Of a stretch of DNA of 64,000 nt, positions 42,097-51,187 are shown piece after piece; positions within the stretch are counted from its first letter, which is position 1; every line of letters begins with the position of its first letter. The notes under the pieces are model-generated. The model saw nothing but the letters and a program-made list of their open reading frames with translations, did not search any database and was not told where the DNA came from. The translations under genes and the position numbers were made by a program. The stretch is from the NCBI GenBank assembly GCA_964203235.1, contig CAXNLE010000001.1, forward strand, positions 558,001-622,000, given 5' to 3'. This stretch comes from BACL27 sp964203235. GTDB taxonomy: Bacteria > Actinomycetota > Acidimicrobiia > Acidimicrobiales > Ilumatobacteraceae.

Positions 42097-43110
42097 GTGC
42101 GATTAGAAGATTTTGACTATCAACTACCCGCTGAACTGATCGCTCAGACACCCATAGAGCCGCGCGATTCGGCGCGACTATTAGTAGATCAAGGTGAGCG
42201 CGACCCAAGCCACAAACATGTAAGTGACTTTCTTGAGTTTTGTGCTCAAGGTGATGTTCTTGTTGTAAATGATACGAAGGTGATTCCGGCAAGACTTCGA
42301 CTGTTGCGTCAATCGGGTGGTGCTGCTGAAGTGTTATTGCTTGAGCGCCGTGATGCGAACCAACAAATTTGGGAGGCCTTAATTCGACCGGCCAAGCGAC
42401 TGAAACTTGGCGAAATTTTGTATGCAGGTGATGGCACCGCGATTGTGCGCATCGGTGAACGTACCGCAAGTGGTGACACTTTTTCGGTGACTCTGTTGCT
42501 AGGTGGTGATTCAGCCGAAGATTTGCTTAGTGAATATGGCGAGATGCCTTTGCCGCCATATATAACGACGAAACTGTCGCACGCTGAGCGTTATCAAACT
42601 ATTTATGCAAATCGACCGGCATCAGCAGCGGCGCCCACAGCAGGATTGCATTTCACTGAAACTTTGTTAGACGCTCTGCGTAATAAAGGCGTCAAAATAT
42701 TGACAGTTGATTTAACTGTTGGCTTAGACACTTTTGCGCCAGTGTCACATAGTGATCCACGAGATCATCCAATGCACACCGAGAGTTATAGCGTTGGCGC
42801 TGAAATTCTTGAGCAATGTCGATTGGCTAAACGTGTTATTGCAGTTGGCACAACTGCGACACGAGCACTTGAGTCGGCAGCAACTACAGGTGTTCTAACT
42901 GGCAGAACAAATATGTTTATTTCGCAGGGCTACGAATTCAAAATTGTTGATTTATTACTGACTAATTTTCACATGCCGCGTACGACTTTGTTGATGCTTG
43001 TCGACGCGTTTATTGGTCCGCGTTGGAAGTCGCTATACGAAGTTGCCATCCAAGAGAAATATCGAATGCTGTCTTTTGGTGATGCGATGTTGCTAGACCG
43101 TTCGTTATAG
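42097..43110 (+). CDS. queA: S-adenosylmethionine:tRNA ribosyltransferase-isomerase QueA
   Basis: QueA transfers the ribosyl part of SAM to 7-aminomethyl-deazaguanine in tRNA, forming epoxyqueuosine. The 337-residue protein has the N-terminal YQLPAELIAQTPIEPRDSARLL, VVNDTKVIPARL, RPASAAAPTAGLHFTETLL, DLTVGLDTFAPV and LLTNFHMPRTTLLMLVDAF. GTG start. The order queA-tgt-yajC-secD-secF is the same as in Escherichia coli, so the join of ruvCAB to this block is the local feature. Confidence 0.95.
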   Translation: MRLEDFDYQLPAELIAQTPIEPRDSARLLVDQGERDPSHKHVSDFLEFCAQGDVLVVNDTKVIPARLRLLRQSGGAAEVLLLERRDANQQIWEALIRPAKRLKLGEILYAGDGTAIVRIGERTASGDTFSVTLLLGGDSAEDLLSEYGEMPLPPYITTKLSHAERYQTIYANRPASAAAPTAGLHFTETLLDALRNKGVKILTVDLTVGLDTFAPVSHSDPRDHPMHTESYSVGAEILEQCRLAKRVIAVGTTATRALESAATTGVLTGRTNMFISQGYEFKIVDLLLTNFHMPRTTLLMLVDAFIGPRWKSLYEVAIQEKYRMLSFGDAMLLDRSL

Positions 43111-43118
43111 CTCGCTCA

Positions 43119-43136
43119 AGCTGGCTCAAACCAGTT
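43119..43136 (+). terminator. Weak hairpin between queA and tgt
   Basis: AGCTGG-CTCAAA-CCAGTT forms a 6-bp stem including one G-U pair. No U-run follows, so it is at best a weak or factor-dependent terminator before the tgt promoter. Confidence 0.2.
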
Positions 43137-43147
43137 AGCAAATTAGA

Positions 43148-43153
43148 TACCGT
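43148..43153 (+). promoter_or_regulatory. Putative -10 element for leaderless tgt transcript
   Basis: TACCGT lies 8 bases before the tgt ATG; no ribosome site is visible. Confidence 0.4.
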
Positions 43154-43161
43154 GATGCGCA

Positions 43162-44280
43162 ATGTTCGCTGTTGAATTCAAAGAAACTGCCCGACAGGGT
43201 CATGCTCGCACAGGTGTTGCTTCAACTCATCGCGGCGATTACGAGACTCCATGTTTCATGCCTGTTGGTACGCGCGGCGCAATTCGACATTTAAGTGCCC
43301 AAGATTATGAAGAACTCGGTGCACGAATAGTTTTAGGCAATACATATCACTTGATGTTGCGACCAGGTGCACAAGTTGTTGCCGACCTAGGTGGGCTTGG
43401 TCAGTTCGCAGGATGGAAAGGTTTAACCCTCACAGACTCAGGTGGGTTTCAAGTATTTTCGCTCAACCCAGATGTCGACGATGAGGGAGTCTCTTTTCGT
43501 TCAACCTACGACGGCTCGATGCATCGGTTCACTCCGCAATCGGCAGTAAAAACTCAAGAGTTGCTCGGCGCCGACATACAGATGGTTCTGGATGTTTGCG
43601 CGCCACTCCCGTCATCAGATGAAGTGATTCGTCTCGCGCTTAAGCGAACATCGCAGTGGGCGAAGCAAGCACGCGACAGTCACACGCGAGCAGATCAAAG
43701 TTTGTTTGGCATTGTGCAAGGCGGTGTTGACCCAGTGTTGCGTCGCGAGAGCGCGAAAATAACTGCTGATTTAGATTTTGATGGTTATGGGATTGGCGGA
43801 TTGTCGGTGGGTGAGACTCGCGAAGAATTGTTGATCGCACTAGCAGCAGCAATTGAGCATCTGCCAAAAAATCGACCGAGATATTTGATGGGAGTAGGCG
43901 ATCCTGCATCATTGGTCGAGGCGGTCAATCTCGGCGTAGATCAGTTTGACTGTGTGATGCAAACAAGAATTGGCCGACATGGCACTGCGCTAACTTCAAC
44001 TGGCAAGTTAAATATCACTCGTTCAGAGTTCACAACTAATCAAGACCCGATTGATTCAGCGTGTTCATGTTCGGTTTGCGCTAGACACAGTCGTGGCTAT
44101 ATTCGTCATTTATTTCAAGTGAATGAGCCGACCGCTGCACGACTTGTTTCTCTGCACAATGTTGCTTTCACACTTAACTTGATGTCACAAATGCGAACAG
44201 CCATATCCCAAGGCAATTTTGCCGAGTTTCGTAAGACGCTTTTGGCCACATGGGTTGGCCCTGTTAACGACAAGCCATAA
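43162..44280 (+). CDS. tgt: tRNA-guanine transglycosylase
   Basis: Tgt exchanges guanine-34 of GUN-anticodon tRNAs for preQ1. The 372-residue barrel has the base-binding Asp in LTDSGGFQVFS, GIGGLSVGE, the nucleophile Asp in LGVDQFDCVMQTRIGRHGTAL and the zinc site CSCSVC...LHN (CxCxxC plus a distant His). With QueA it supports queuosine modification; the preQ1 synthesis genes are not in this window. Confidence 0.96.
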   Translation: MFAVEFKETARQGHARTGVASTHRGDYETPCFMPVGTRGAIRHLSAQDYEELGARIVLGNTYHLMLRPGAQVVADLGGLGQFAGWKGLTLTDSGGFQVFSLNPDVDDEGVSFRSTYDGSMHRFTPQSAVKTQELLGADIQMVLDVCAPLPSSDEVIRLALKRTSQWAKQARDSHTRADQSLFGIVQGGVDPVLRRESAKITADLDFDGYGIGGLSVGETREELLIALAAAIEHLPKNRPRYLMGVGDPASLVEAVNLGVDQFDCVMQTRIGRHGTALTSTGKLNITRSEFTTNQDPIDSACSCSVCARHSRGYIRHLFQVNEPTAARLVSLHNVAFTLNLMSQMRTAISQGNFAEFRKTLLATWVGPVNDKP

Positions 44281-44285
44281 GCCAC

Positions 44286-44291
44286 TAGACT
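44286..44291 (+). promoter_or_regulatory. Putative -10 element for leaderless yajC transcript
   Basis: TAGACT lies 8 bases before ATG 44300 and supports that start. Confidence 0.4.
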
Positions 44292-44299
44292 CGTCCGTT

Positions 44300-44710
44300 A
44301 TGTCTATAACACTTGCCCCAGCAGTCGTTTCTAATCTCTCGGTGCTCGTTGCGGCCACCGATACAGCCACAAAAAGCAATCCGATACTCAGCATGTTGCC
44401 ATTGGTTTTGATTTTCGCAGCCATGTACTTCTTGCTACTTCGCCCACAGCGTAAGCGTCAAAAAGAAACTGCCTCTTTGCAGTCAAGCATTGTCGAAGGT
44501 GATGAAGTGATATTGAACTCAGGTATTTACGGTTTCGTGTCGGCGGTTGAAGATGATCTTTTGTGGATTGAAATCGCTGAAAAAGTTGAAGTTCGGGTTA
44601 CTAAAGGCTCCGTCGCTCGCAAGGTTTCTGTATCTACTGAAGAAAACATAGTTGATAAAAAAGCCGACAAGAAGACTGACAAGAAAATCGACAAGAAGTC
44701 AGAACAGTAA
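44300..44710 (+). CDS. yajC: Sec translocon accessory protein YajC
   Basis: YajC associates with SecDF in the preprotein translocase. From ATG 44300 the 136-residue protein has a short N-terminal tail, one membrane helix (MLPLVLIFAAMYFLLL), the signature RPQRKRQKE and GDEVILNSGIYGFV. An in-frame ATG at 44219 lies inside tgt and is rejected. The C-terminus is four DKK(A/T/I/S) tetrapeptide repeats. It precedes secD by 41 bases. Confidence 0.92.
   Translation: MSITLAPAVVSNLSVLVAATDTATKSNPILSMLPLVLIFAAMYFLLLRPQRKRQKETASLQSSIVEGDEVILNSGIYGFVSAVEDDLLWIEIAEKVEVRVTKGSVARKVSVSTEENIVDKKADKKTDKKIDKKSEQ
44654..44701 (+). repeat. Four 12-base repeats at the 3' end of yajC
   Basis: Units 44654-44665, 44666-44677, 44678-44689 and 44690-44701 encode DKKA, DKKT, DKKI and DKKS, a highly charged tail. 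Confidence 0.85.
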
Positions 44711-44751
44711 ATTCGATCAGTTTTTGCAAATTGAAAAGATAAACCACACAA

Positions 44752-46317
44752 ATGAATAAACGTCGCCACATAATTTCGCTGGTTCTGCTAGTTGTTGTAG
44801 TCCTCGGTTCGTTTACTGCGAATCTGATTGCTGGCAATAAGCCGGCGCTTGGTCTTGACCTGCAGGGTGGAGCATCGGTTACTTTGCAACCAGAAGGCGA
44901 ATTTGATAAAGCGAATCTTGACGTAGCAGTAGAAATCATTCGTGCACGAGTTGACTCAATCGGTGTGGCCGAGCCGGAGATTATTTTGCAGGGTGGCACA
45001 GTGATTGTCAACTTGCCAGGTGTTAAAGATCAGCAACAAGCCCTTGACATCATTGGTCGAACCGGCGAACTTTTGTTGCGTCCGGTTTTACAAACTGGAA
45101 TGTTGAACGAAAACTCTTCAACGACAATCGCCACTGACACGACACAAGACACGACTCTAGACACGACTCTAGACACGACACAGCCGGCGGTTACCGACAC
45201 CGTTCCAGTTGCTGGAGGCCCAGGTAGTTCGCGACGTATAAATTCTTCAGCCGTAACTAGTACAACTGTGCCGGTTTTAGATTCAGCAACAGTGGCGCCA
45301 ACAGATGCTGCGGCTGCGCCAAAAGTTGAACTCGGTACTGATCCAAATGATCCGACTCAAACAGTGCTGTTGCTCGATAAGCAGGGCATCGGTTATGTTG
45401 TCGGGCCTGCAGGCGCCTCCGGAAAAGTATTCAAAAACGATGCGCGCGCAGATGTGCAGACAGGCGAGTGGACAGTTGTTGTGAGTTTGCGAGATGGCGC
45501 CGAAGGCGATGTTCAATGGAACAAAATGGCTGCCGCTTGCTTCAATAGAACCGAAGTCTGTCCGACTGGGCAGTTGGCAATGGTTCTAGATGGAACGGTT
45601 ATTTCGGCACCATCAGTTAACGAACCAGAGTTCACGGGCGGCAGCGTGCAAATCAGCGGATCATTTACCGCTGAAGAAGCACAAGATTTGGCGAAAATAC
45701 TTGAGTTCGGCGCAGTACCAGTGCGCTTTGTTGTCTCACAGGCTCAGACGGTTTCAGCAACACTCGGCACAGACTCACTTCGAGCGGCAATGATTTCGGG
45801 GATCGTCGGAATTCTGCTCGTGCTGATTTTGTTGATTGCGTATTACCGACTAATGGCACTTTTCATATTTGCGGGTATGACTATTTCTATTGCACTTTTA
45901 TGGAGTTTGATTTCCGTTCTGTCTCGTACAAACGGTCTGGCGTTATCGCTGTCAGGAATTGCCGGAATCATCGTTTCAATCGGTATTGCCGTTGACTCTT
46001 ACATCGTTTTCTTTGAACGAATTAAAGACGAGATTCGAGTCGGCAAGACACTTAAAAACTCAGTGATTCGAAGTTTTGAGTCAGCTTGGCGAACAATTGT
46101 GGCTGCCGATACTGTTTCGTTTCTTTGTGCCGCCGTTTTGTGGTTTCTAACAGTCGGGTCAGTTCGTGGTTTCGCGTTCTTTCTTGGTATTTCGGCGCTG
46201 ACAGATCTTGTTATTACTTTTTTCTTCACTCGAAGTGCGGTGTTGTTATTCGCACGCTCTAAGCGAGTTCAAGGCAGAAAAATTCTTGGCATTCAAACTG
46301 TAAAGCCAGAGGTGTAG
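44752..46317 (+). CDS. secD: Protein translocase subunit SecD
   Basis: SecD with SecF uses the proton gradient to help export. The 521-residue protein has an N-terminal helix, GLDLQGGASVTLQP, the P1 periplasmic-type domain (ARVDSIGVAEPEI, VNLPGVKD, GRTGELLLRPVL), then a Thr/Asp/Pro-rich insert of about 75 residues with DTTQ/DTTL repeats. The conserved TGGSVQISGSFTAEEAQDLAKILEFGAVPV and GIVGILLVLILLIAYYR begin the C-terminal helices, with GIAVDSYIVFFERIKDE. It ends 2 bases before secF. Confidence 0.95.
   Translation: MNKRRHIISLVLLVVVVLGSFTANLIAGNKPALGLDLQGGASVTLQPEGEFDKANLDVAVEIIRARVDSIGVAEPEIILQGGTVIVNLPGVKDQQQALDIIGRTGELLLRPVLQTGMLNENSSTTIATDTTQDTTLDTTLDTTQPAVTDTVPVAGGPGSSRRINSSAVTSTTVPVLDSATVAPTDAAAAPKVELGTDPNDPTQTVLLLDKQGIGYVVGPAGASGKVFKNDARADVQTGEWTVVVSLRDGAEGDVQWNKMAAACFNRTEVCPTGQLAMVLDGTVISAPSVNEPEFTGGSVQISGSFTAEEAQDLAKILEFGAVPVRFVVSQAQTVSATLGTDSLRAAMISGIVGILLVLILLIAYYRLMALFIFAGMTISIALLWSLISVLSRTNGLALSLSGIAGIIVSIGIAVDSYIVFFERIKDEIRVGKTLKNSVIRSFESAWRTIVAADTVSFLCAAVLWFLTVGSVRGFAFFLGISALTDLVITFFFTRSAVLLFARSKRVQGRKILGIQTVKPEV
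45136..45183 (+). repeat. Four 12-base repeats in the secD insert
   Basis: Units of 12 bases, each starting gacacgac, encode DTTQ, DTTL, DTTL and DTTQ. The two central units are identical. Confidence 0.85.
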
Positions 46318-46319
46318 AT

Positions 46320-47486
46320 ATGAAAAATAGATTCGCAGGTTTCGGTCGTCTTTATCGTGGAGAGACAACGTTTGATTTTATTGGGCGCAGAGTGATTGGG
46401 TTTGCAATTTCTTTGATAATTATTGTTGCCGGTGCAGGGTCATTGTTGATTCAAGGGCTCGATCTTGGTATCGACTTTCGTGGCGGTGTTGCATGGGAGG
46501 TGCCGTCAAATAGCGCGACGGGCGAACTCACCGATGAAGATGCGCGCGCTGTGTTAGATGCCAACAATATTGAATCAACGAGCGCGAAAATTCAGTTTTT
46601 AACTGGTACCGAACTTCAAATCATGCGAGTGCAAGTCGGCGATCAAACAGAGCAAGTGCGTCTTGCAGTTCAAAAATCTTATGCTGATTTAGCCAATGTG
46701 CCAGTTGAAGAAGTGAGCGTTGCATCAGTTAGCTCTTCTTGGGGTCGAAGCATTACCGAAAAAGCGCTCCGTGCATTGATTGTATTTTTTATAGTCGTGT
46801 CGTTGTACATCTCATGGCGTCTTGAATGGAAGATGGCGCTGACAGCGATTATTGCTATGGCACACGACGTAGTGATCAGCGTTGGTGTCTATTCGTTATT
46901 AGGTTTTGAAGTCACACCGGCCACAGTGATCGCATTTTTGACGATTCTTGGCTTCTCGTTGTACGACACAGTGGTTGTATTCGATCGAGTACTTGAGAAC
47001 TCTAAAAAATTCGCGGCCTCTCGTCAATCGTTTGCCAACATCGCAAATATCTCAACCAACGAGGTTTTGGCGCGATCGCTGAATACAACATTGGCTTCAG
47101 CCATTCCGGTTGTTTCTCTTTTAGTCGTGGGCTCGTTCATTTTGGGAGCAAAAAGCCTCGAAGACTTTGCGGTCGCGTTGTTAGTTGGCATGCTCGCCGG
47201 AACCTATTCGTCAATTTTTGTGGCTGTTCCGTTATTAGATATTTTTAAGCAAAACGAGCCAAAGTACAAGCCGTTGAAAGGCCAGATCGCTGTTGGTGCG
47301 GCGATGTCAGAATTAATGGGTCATGGTGACATTGCACGCTTGGCGGTCACTAAGTCTTCAAGATCATCCAGTTCTACAGCAACTGAAACATCATCAGTCA
47401 GTAATGCAGAGTTGATCGCACAAGCCGAGCAACGTGCAACGAGTGTTCTAACTCATCCGCCTCGACCTCGCAAGAAACGACGTTAA
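46320..47486 (+). CDS. secF: Protein translocase subunit SecF
   Basis: This 388-residue partner of SecD has six membrane helices. RVIGFAISLIIIVAGAGSLL is followed by GLDLGIDFRGGVAWEV, the SecF signature, and a short extracytoplasmic domain. Helix 4 with GFSLYDTVVVFDRVLENSK and the SecF-type SLNTTLASAIPVVSLLVVGSFILGAKSLEDFAVALLVGMLAGTYSS follow. The cytoplasmic C-terminal tail is Ser-rich and basic (PRPRKKRR). Confidence 0.95.
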   Translation: MKNRFAGFGRLYRGETTFDFIGRRVIGFAISLIIIVAGAGSLLIQGLDLGIDFRGGVAWEVPSNSATGELTDEDARAVLDANNIESTSAKIQFLTGTELQIMRVQVGDQTEQVRLAVQKSYADLANVPVEEVSVASVSSSWGRSITEKALRALIVFFIVVSLYISWRLEWKMALTAIIAMAHDVVISVGVYSLLGFEVTPATVIAFLTILGFSLYDTVVVFDRVLENSKKFAASRQSFANIANISTNEVLARSLNTTLASAIPVVSLLVVGSFILGAKSLEDFAVALLVGMLAGTYSSIFVAVPLLDIFKQNEPKYKPLKGQIAVGAAMSELMGHGDIARLAVTKSSRSSSSTATETSSVSNAELIAQAEQRATSVLTHPPRPRKKRR

Positions 47487-47514
47487 GTTCAGCATCTGGC
47501 ATTTGCGTCGCTAC

Positions 47515-47520
47515 TACGCT
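47515..47520 (+). promoter_or_regulatory. Putative -10 element for leaderless relA transcript
   Basis: TACGCT ends 6 bases before the relA ATG. No ribosome site is visible. Confidence 0.45.
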
Positions 47521-47526
47521 TAAGTA

Positions 47527-49770
47527 ATGGGTACAGCATCAAGAGTGCTGCCGTGGCGGCGCCAAAATACAACGATTGCCGAAGAACTCTCGCCTCTGTT
47601 GACGGCGTATAAAGCGCGCCACCCAAAAGGTTCTGTTTCACAAATTAATTCTGCCTATGAGATGGCTCGGTCGGCACATGCTTCGCAGAATAGATCGAGT
47701 GGAGAGTTATATATCAATCACCCGATTGCTGTTGCTCGTATCGTTGCCGATCTTGGCCTAGACGACACTTCAATAGTTGCGGCCCTGTTGCATGATGCTG
47801 TTGAAGATACCGAGATCACACTTGCCGATGTTGAATCAAATTTTGGTATCGAAGTCGCAACAATCGTTGACGGAGTAACAAAACTCGAGCGTCTGCATTT
47901 TGATTCAAAAGAAGCGCAGCAGGCAGCAACGATGCGCAAGATGCTGGTGGCGATGGCTCGTGATCTGCGAGTGTTGATGATCAAACTTGCTGATCGACTT
48001 CACAACATGCGCACGATCGCAGCCGTGCCACACGAGAAGCAACAACGAATCGCGCAAGAGACTCTCGACATTTACGCACCGCTCGCACATCGACTAGGTA
48101 TGCAAGAGATTAAACAGCAACTCGAAGATCTCGCATTTGCTGCGTTGTATCCGAAGCGCTATGCCGAACTCGACCAGCTGGTTGCCACTCGAGCACCTGA
48201 ACGCAACGGGTATCTTGCCAAAACAATTGGGCAGGTACAGCAATGGCTCGCTGAAGTGAAAATTGATGCAGATCTAACTGCGCGCGGCAAACATCTGTGG
48301 AGTATCTACGAAAAGATGGTGCAAAAGGGTAGAGAATTTGATGAGATTCATGACTTGATGGCGATTCGAGTTGTTGTCGACTCAGAAAAAGATTGTTACG
48401 CGGTGCTAGGTGCGATTCACGGCCACTGGAAGCCAATCGTTGGCCGTTTCAAAGATTACATTGCAATGCCGAAATTTAATCTTTATCAGTCATTGCACAC
48501 AACGGTCGTTGGGCCGGGAGGAAAGCCAATCGAAGTGCAAATAAGAACGCGCGAGATGCATCGACAAGCCGAATGGGGAGTTGCCTCACATTGGGCTTAC
48601 AAAGACTCGAATACGCAAGGCGATATCGATTGGTTGAACCGAATCATTGACTGGCAAGGCGAAGTTTCAGATCCGAGTCAGTTTTTAGAAAACCTAAAGA
48701 CCGATCTTGAACAAGATGAGCTTTTTGTGTTCACACCAAAGGGCCGAGTAATAACGCTCCCGGTATTTTCGACTCCGGTTGATTTTGCGTACGCAGTACA
48801 CACTGAAGTCGGCCACAGTTGTATGGGCGCAAGAGTTAACGGTCGTCTTGTGCCACTTGAATACAAACTCACTTCGGGCGACACATGTGAAGTTCTGGTT
48901 TCTCAGGGCGAAATTAATGAGCCGTCTCAAGATTGGCTCGAGTTTGTTGTTTCTCCAAAAGCCCGGAGCAAAATTAAGCAATGGCTTTCGCGTGAACGAC
49001 TCGAAGATTTGGTTGAAAATGGTAGAGATGAGTTGATCGAGCGACTTAGGCAAAAGGGTCTTCCTGCGAAGAAAGTGCTTGAGTCACAAGTTCTCAGTGA
49101 TGAAGTAGCGCTTCTAAATTTTGAAGAAGATGATGCTTTTTTTGCTGCAATTGGAGATCAAAGAATCGATGCAGTGGCGATTGTTGAGCGGATGTCAAAG
49201 AGAATGCGTGATGGAGTTCAACCAGATCAATTGTCAATGTCGGCAGTGGGCTCAAATATTGCGGCTTCACCTCAGCGAAATGGGGTTCACATCGAAGGCA
49301 TGCCTGATGTGATGGTTAGATTGTCGCGGTGTTGCACGCCGGTACCGGGCGATGAGATTATGGGTTTTGTCACCAAGGGTCGTGGTGTCACAGTGCATCG
49401 TGCAGATTGTGCCAATGCGGCTTCGCTATTTACGCAAGACTCTGCACGTCTAGTTGAAGTCGAGTGGTCGTCTGAAAGTTCTGAGGCAGTGTTCATCGCT
49501 GCTGTTGAGATTGTTGCGCTAGATCGATCACGGTTGTTGCGTGATGTTGCAAACGCGCTTTCTGATGAGCACGTGAATATTGTCGCTTGCACCACGCACA
49601 CGGGCGCTGATCGAGTCGCCAAAATGCGCTTCGAATTTGAGTTTGCCGACCCAAGTCATTTGCAGTCAGTTTTACGAATGATAAAGCGGATTGACGGTGT
49701 CTTCGATGCCAATCGAGTGATGCCAGGTAATCCACATGACCAAGAGTTGGCCGACGAGACTGTCAACTAG
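47527..49770 (+). CDS. relA: Bifunctional (p)ppGpp synthetase/hydrolase (RelA/SpoT, Rel type)
   Basis: It makes and degrades the stringent-response alarmone. The 747-residue protein has the HD hydrolase domain with VAALLHDAVEDTEITL intact and the synthetase domain (RFKDYIAMPKFNLYQSLHTTV, EVQIRTREMHRQAEWGVASHWAYK). The TGS domain follows (VFTPKGRVITLP, DFAYAVHTEVGHSCMGARVNG), then RIS/ACT domains (RLSRCCTPVPGDEIMGFVTKGRGVTVHRADC). Both catalytic sites look complete, as in single-Rel organisms. Confidence 0.97.
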   Translation: MGTASRVLPWRRQNTTIAEELSPLLTAYKARHPKGSVSQINSAYEMARSAHASQNRSSGELYINHPIAVARIVADLGLDDTSIVAALLHDAVEDTEITLADVESNFGIEVATIVDGVTKLERLHFDSKEAQQAATMRKMLVAMARDLRVLMIKLADRLHNMRTIAAVPHEKQQRIAQETLDIYAPLAHRLGMQEIKQQLEDLAFAALYPKRYAELDQLVATRAPERNGYLAKTIGQVQQWLAEVKIDADLTARGKHLWSIYEKMVQKGREFDEIHDLMAIRVVVDSEKDCYAVLGAIHGHWKPIVGRFKDYIAMPKFNLYQSLHTTVVGPGGKPIEVQIRTREMHRQAEWGVASHWAYKDSNTQGDIDWLNRIIDWQGEVSDPSQFLENLKTDLEQDELFVFTPKGRVITLPVFSTPVDFAYAVHTEVGHSCMGARVNGRLVPLEYKLTSGDTCEVLVSQGEINEPSQDWLEFVVSPKARSKIKQWLSRERLEDLVENGRDELIERLRQKGLPAKKVLESQVLSDEVALLNFEEDDAFFAAIGDQRIDAVAIVERMSKRMRDGVQPDQLSMSAVGSNIAASPQRNGVHIEGMPDVMVRLSRCCTPVPGDEIMGFVTKGRGVTVHRADCANAASLFTQDSARLVEVEWSSESSEAVFIAAVEIVALDRSRLLRDVANALSDEHVNIVACTTHTGADRVAKMRFEFEFADPSHLQSVLRMIKRIDGVFDANRVMPGNPHDQELADETVN

Positions 49771-49834
49771 AGAATTAGTCATAACCAAGTCGTAACCGAG
49801 TCGTATTGAGAGTTGAAAAACATTGATGTGCGTC

Positions 49835-49851
49835 GTGCATGAAGCACTTTT
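49835..49851 (+). terminator. Weak hairpin plus T-run between relA and hisS
   Basis: GTGC-ATGAA-GCAC is followed by TTTT. The stem has only 4 bp, so this is a low-confidence terminator. The 107-base gap otherwise holds two imperfect copies of agtcgta and the hisS promoter. Confidence 0.2.
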
Positions 49852-49865
49852 AATCGCCAAGCGTC

Positions 49866-49871
49866 TAGCCT
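49866..49871 (+). promoter_or_regulatory. Putative -10 element for leaderless hisS transcript
   Basis: TAGCCT ends 6 bases before the GTG start of hisS. Confidence 0.45.
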
Positions 49872-49877
49872 TCTCGC

Positions 49878-51143
49878 GTGCCTGATTTTAAGACTTCACC
49901 AGGAACTCGCGATATTTTGTCGCCTGATTCTGCTCGTTGGCGCGCATTTCAAGAGGTCTTCGAAACAACGGTTGAAGCGGCAGGCTATCTCTACATTATT
50001 CCGCCGATGTTTGAAGATTTGGATGTTTTTTTGCGTCTCGGTGAGGCAACCGAAGTTGTCACCAAAGAAATGTACGACTTTCATGACAAAGGTGGAAGGC
50101 ACATTGCGTTGCGTCCAGAGCAGACCGCAAGCGTTTGTCGAGCGTTTGTAGAACATCGGCCAATTACGCCGTGGAAGGTTTGGTATAGCGGACCAAACTT
50201 TCGTTATGAGAAACCACAACAAGGTCGGTATCGACAGTTTGACCAAGTAGGTATTGAGGCGCTCGGCGTAAATGACGCTTTTCTTGACGCTGAAGTCATA
50301 GCCCTCGCTGCAAAGTTTTATTCTGCACTTGGGCTTGAGAAAGTTGAACTTTCAATTAATTCACTTGGCGATTCTGGGGATCGAGATAAATATGCGACGA
50401 AACTTGCGGAGTATTTCGCAAAACATGAGTCGAAATTAACTGCAGAGAGTAGAGCAACGTTGCTGCGAAACCCATTGCGAGTTTTGGATTCAAAACGCGA
50501 ACCCGATCAAGAAATTATTGTTGGCGCGCCAGCGATTCGCGAAACTATAAGTAATGAATCACGCGAACATTTCGAAGCTGTTTTGAGCGCTCTAGATGCA
50601 TTACATATTGCATACAAAATTAATGATCGACTAGTGCGTGGTTTAGATTATTATCGGCGAACAACATTTGAGTTTGTTTCGACTGCGCTTGAAGCTGCGC
50701 ATACTGCAATTGGTGGTGGTGGCAGGTACGACGGGTTGGTAGAAGCCTTAGGTGGGCCGCCGACTAGTGGTATTGGTTTTGCTCTCGGTTTAGATCGAAC
50801 TCTTTTGGCGTGTGATGCCGAAAGTGTTTTCGCTGCGCCGAGCAAAGCGGTTGATGTTTTCGTCGTTGACACTGTTGATGGCACTCATGCTCATGAACTT
50901 TGTCATCAAATTCGTGCCAACGGATTAAGCGCTGATCGGGCGTATGATTTGCGCAGTATTAAAGCCCAAATGAAATCTGCTGACCGCAGCGGCGCGCGTA
51001 TTGCCTTGATAATCGGTTCTAACGAAGTTGAAAATCAGACAGTCATGTTGCGACCGATGGGGTCTGGCGAACAATATGTTGTGTCGCGTCAAGATATTTT
51101 AAATGAAATAGTAAAGTACATCAAAAATACGAGTGATCAGTAA
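49878..51143 (+). CDS. hisS: Histidyl-tRNA synthetase
   Basis: The 421-residue class II synthetase has FKTSPGTRDILSPDSARW, LRPEQTASVCRAFVEH (motif 2 start), YSGPNFRYEKPQQGRYRQFDQVGIEALG, the histidine-binding RLVRGLDYYRRTTFEF and motif 3 GIGFALGLDR. A C-terminal anticodon-binding domain follows (VDVFVVDTVDG, YDLRSIKAQMKSADRSGARIALIIG). GTG start. aspS follows after 44 bases. Confidence 0.97.
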   Translation: MPDFKTSPGTRDILSPDSARWRAFQEVFETTVEAAGYLYIIPPMFEDLDVFLRLGEATEVVTKEMYDFHDKGGRHIALRPEQTASVCRAFVEHRPITPWKVWYSGPNFRYEKPQQGRYRQFDQVGIEALGVNDAFLDAEVIALAAKFYSALGLEKVELSINSLGDSGDRDKYATKLAEYFAKHESKLTAESRATLLRNPLRVLDSKREPDQEIIVGAPAIRETISNESREHFEAVLSALDALHIAYKINDRLVRGLDYYRRTTFEFVSTALEAAHTAIGGGGRYDGLVEALGGPPTSGIGFALGLDRTLLACDAESVFAAPSKAVDVFVVDTVDGTHAHELCHQIRANGLSADRAYDLRSIKAQMKSADRSGARIALIIGSNEVENQTVMLRPMGSGEQYVVSRQDILNEIVKYIKNTSDQ

Positions 51144-51187
51144 CCAGTAGTAAATAATATTTTCAAAACGAAAGTCGAAAATCAAAA

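Noticed and set aside
41948..42469. 173-codon minus-strand frame over ruvB and queA
   Set aside because: Antisense to two genes with complete motifs; no domain and no promoter.
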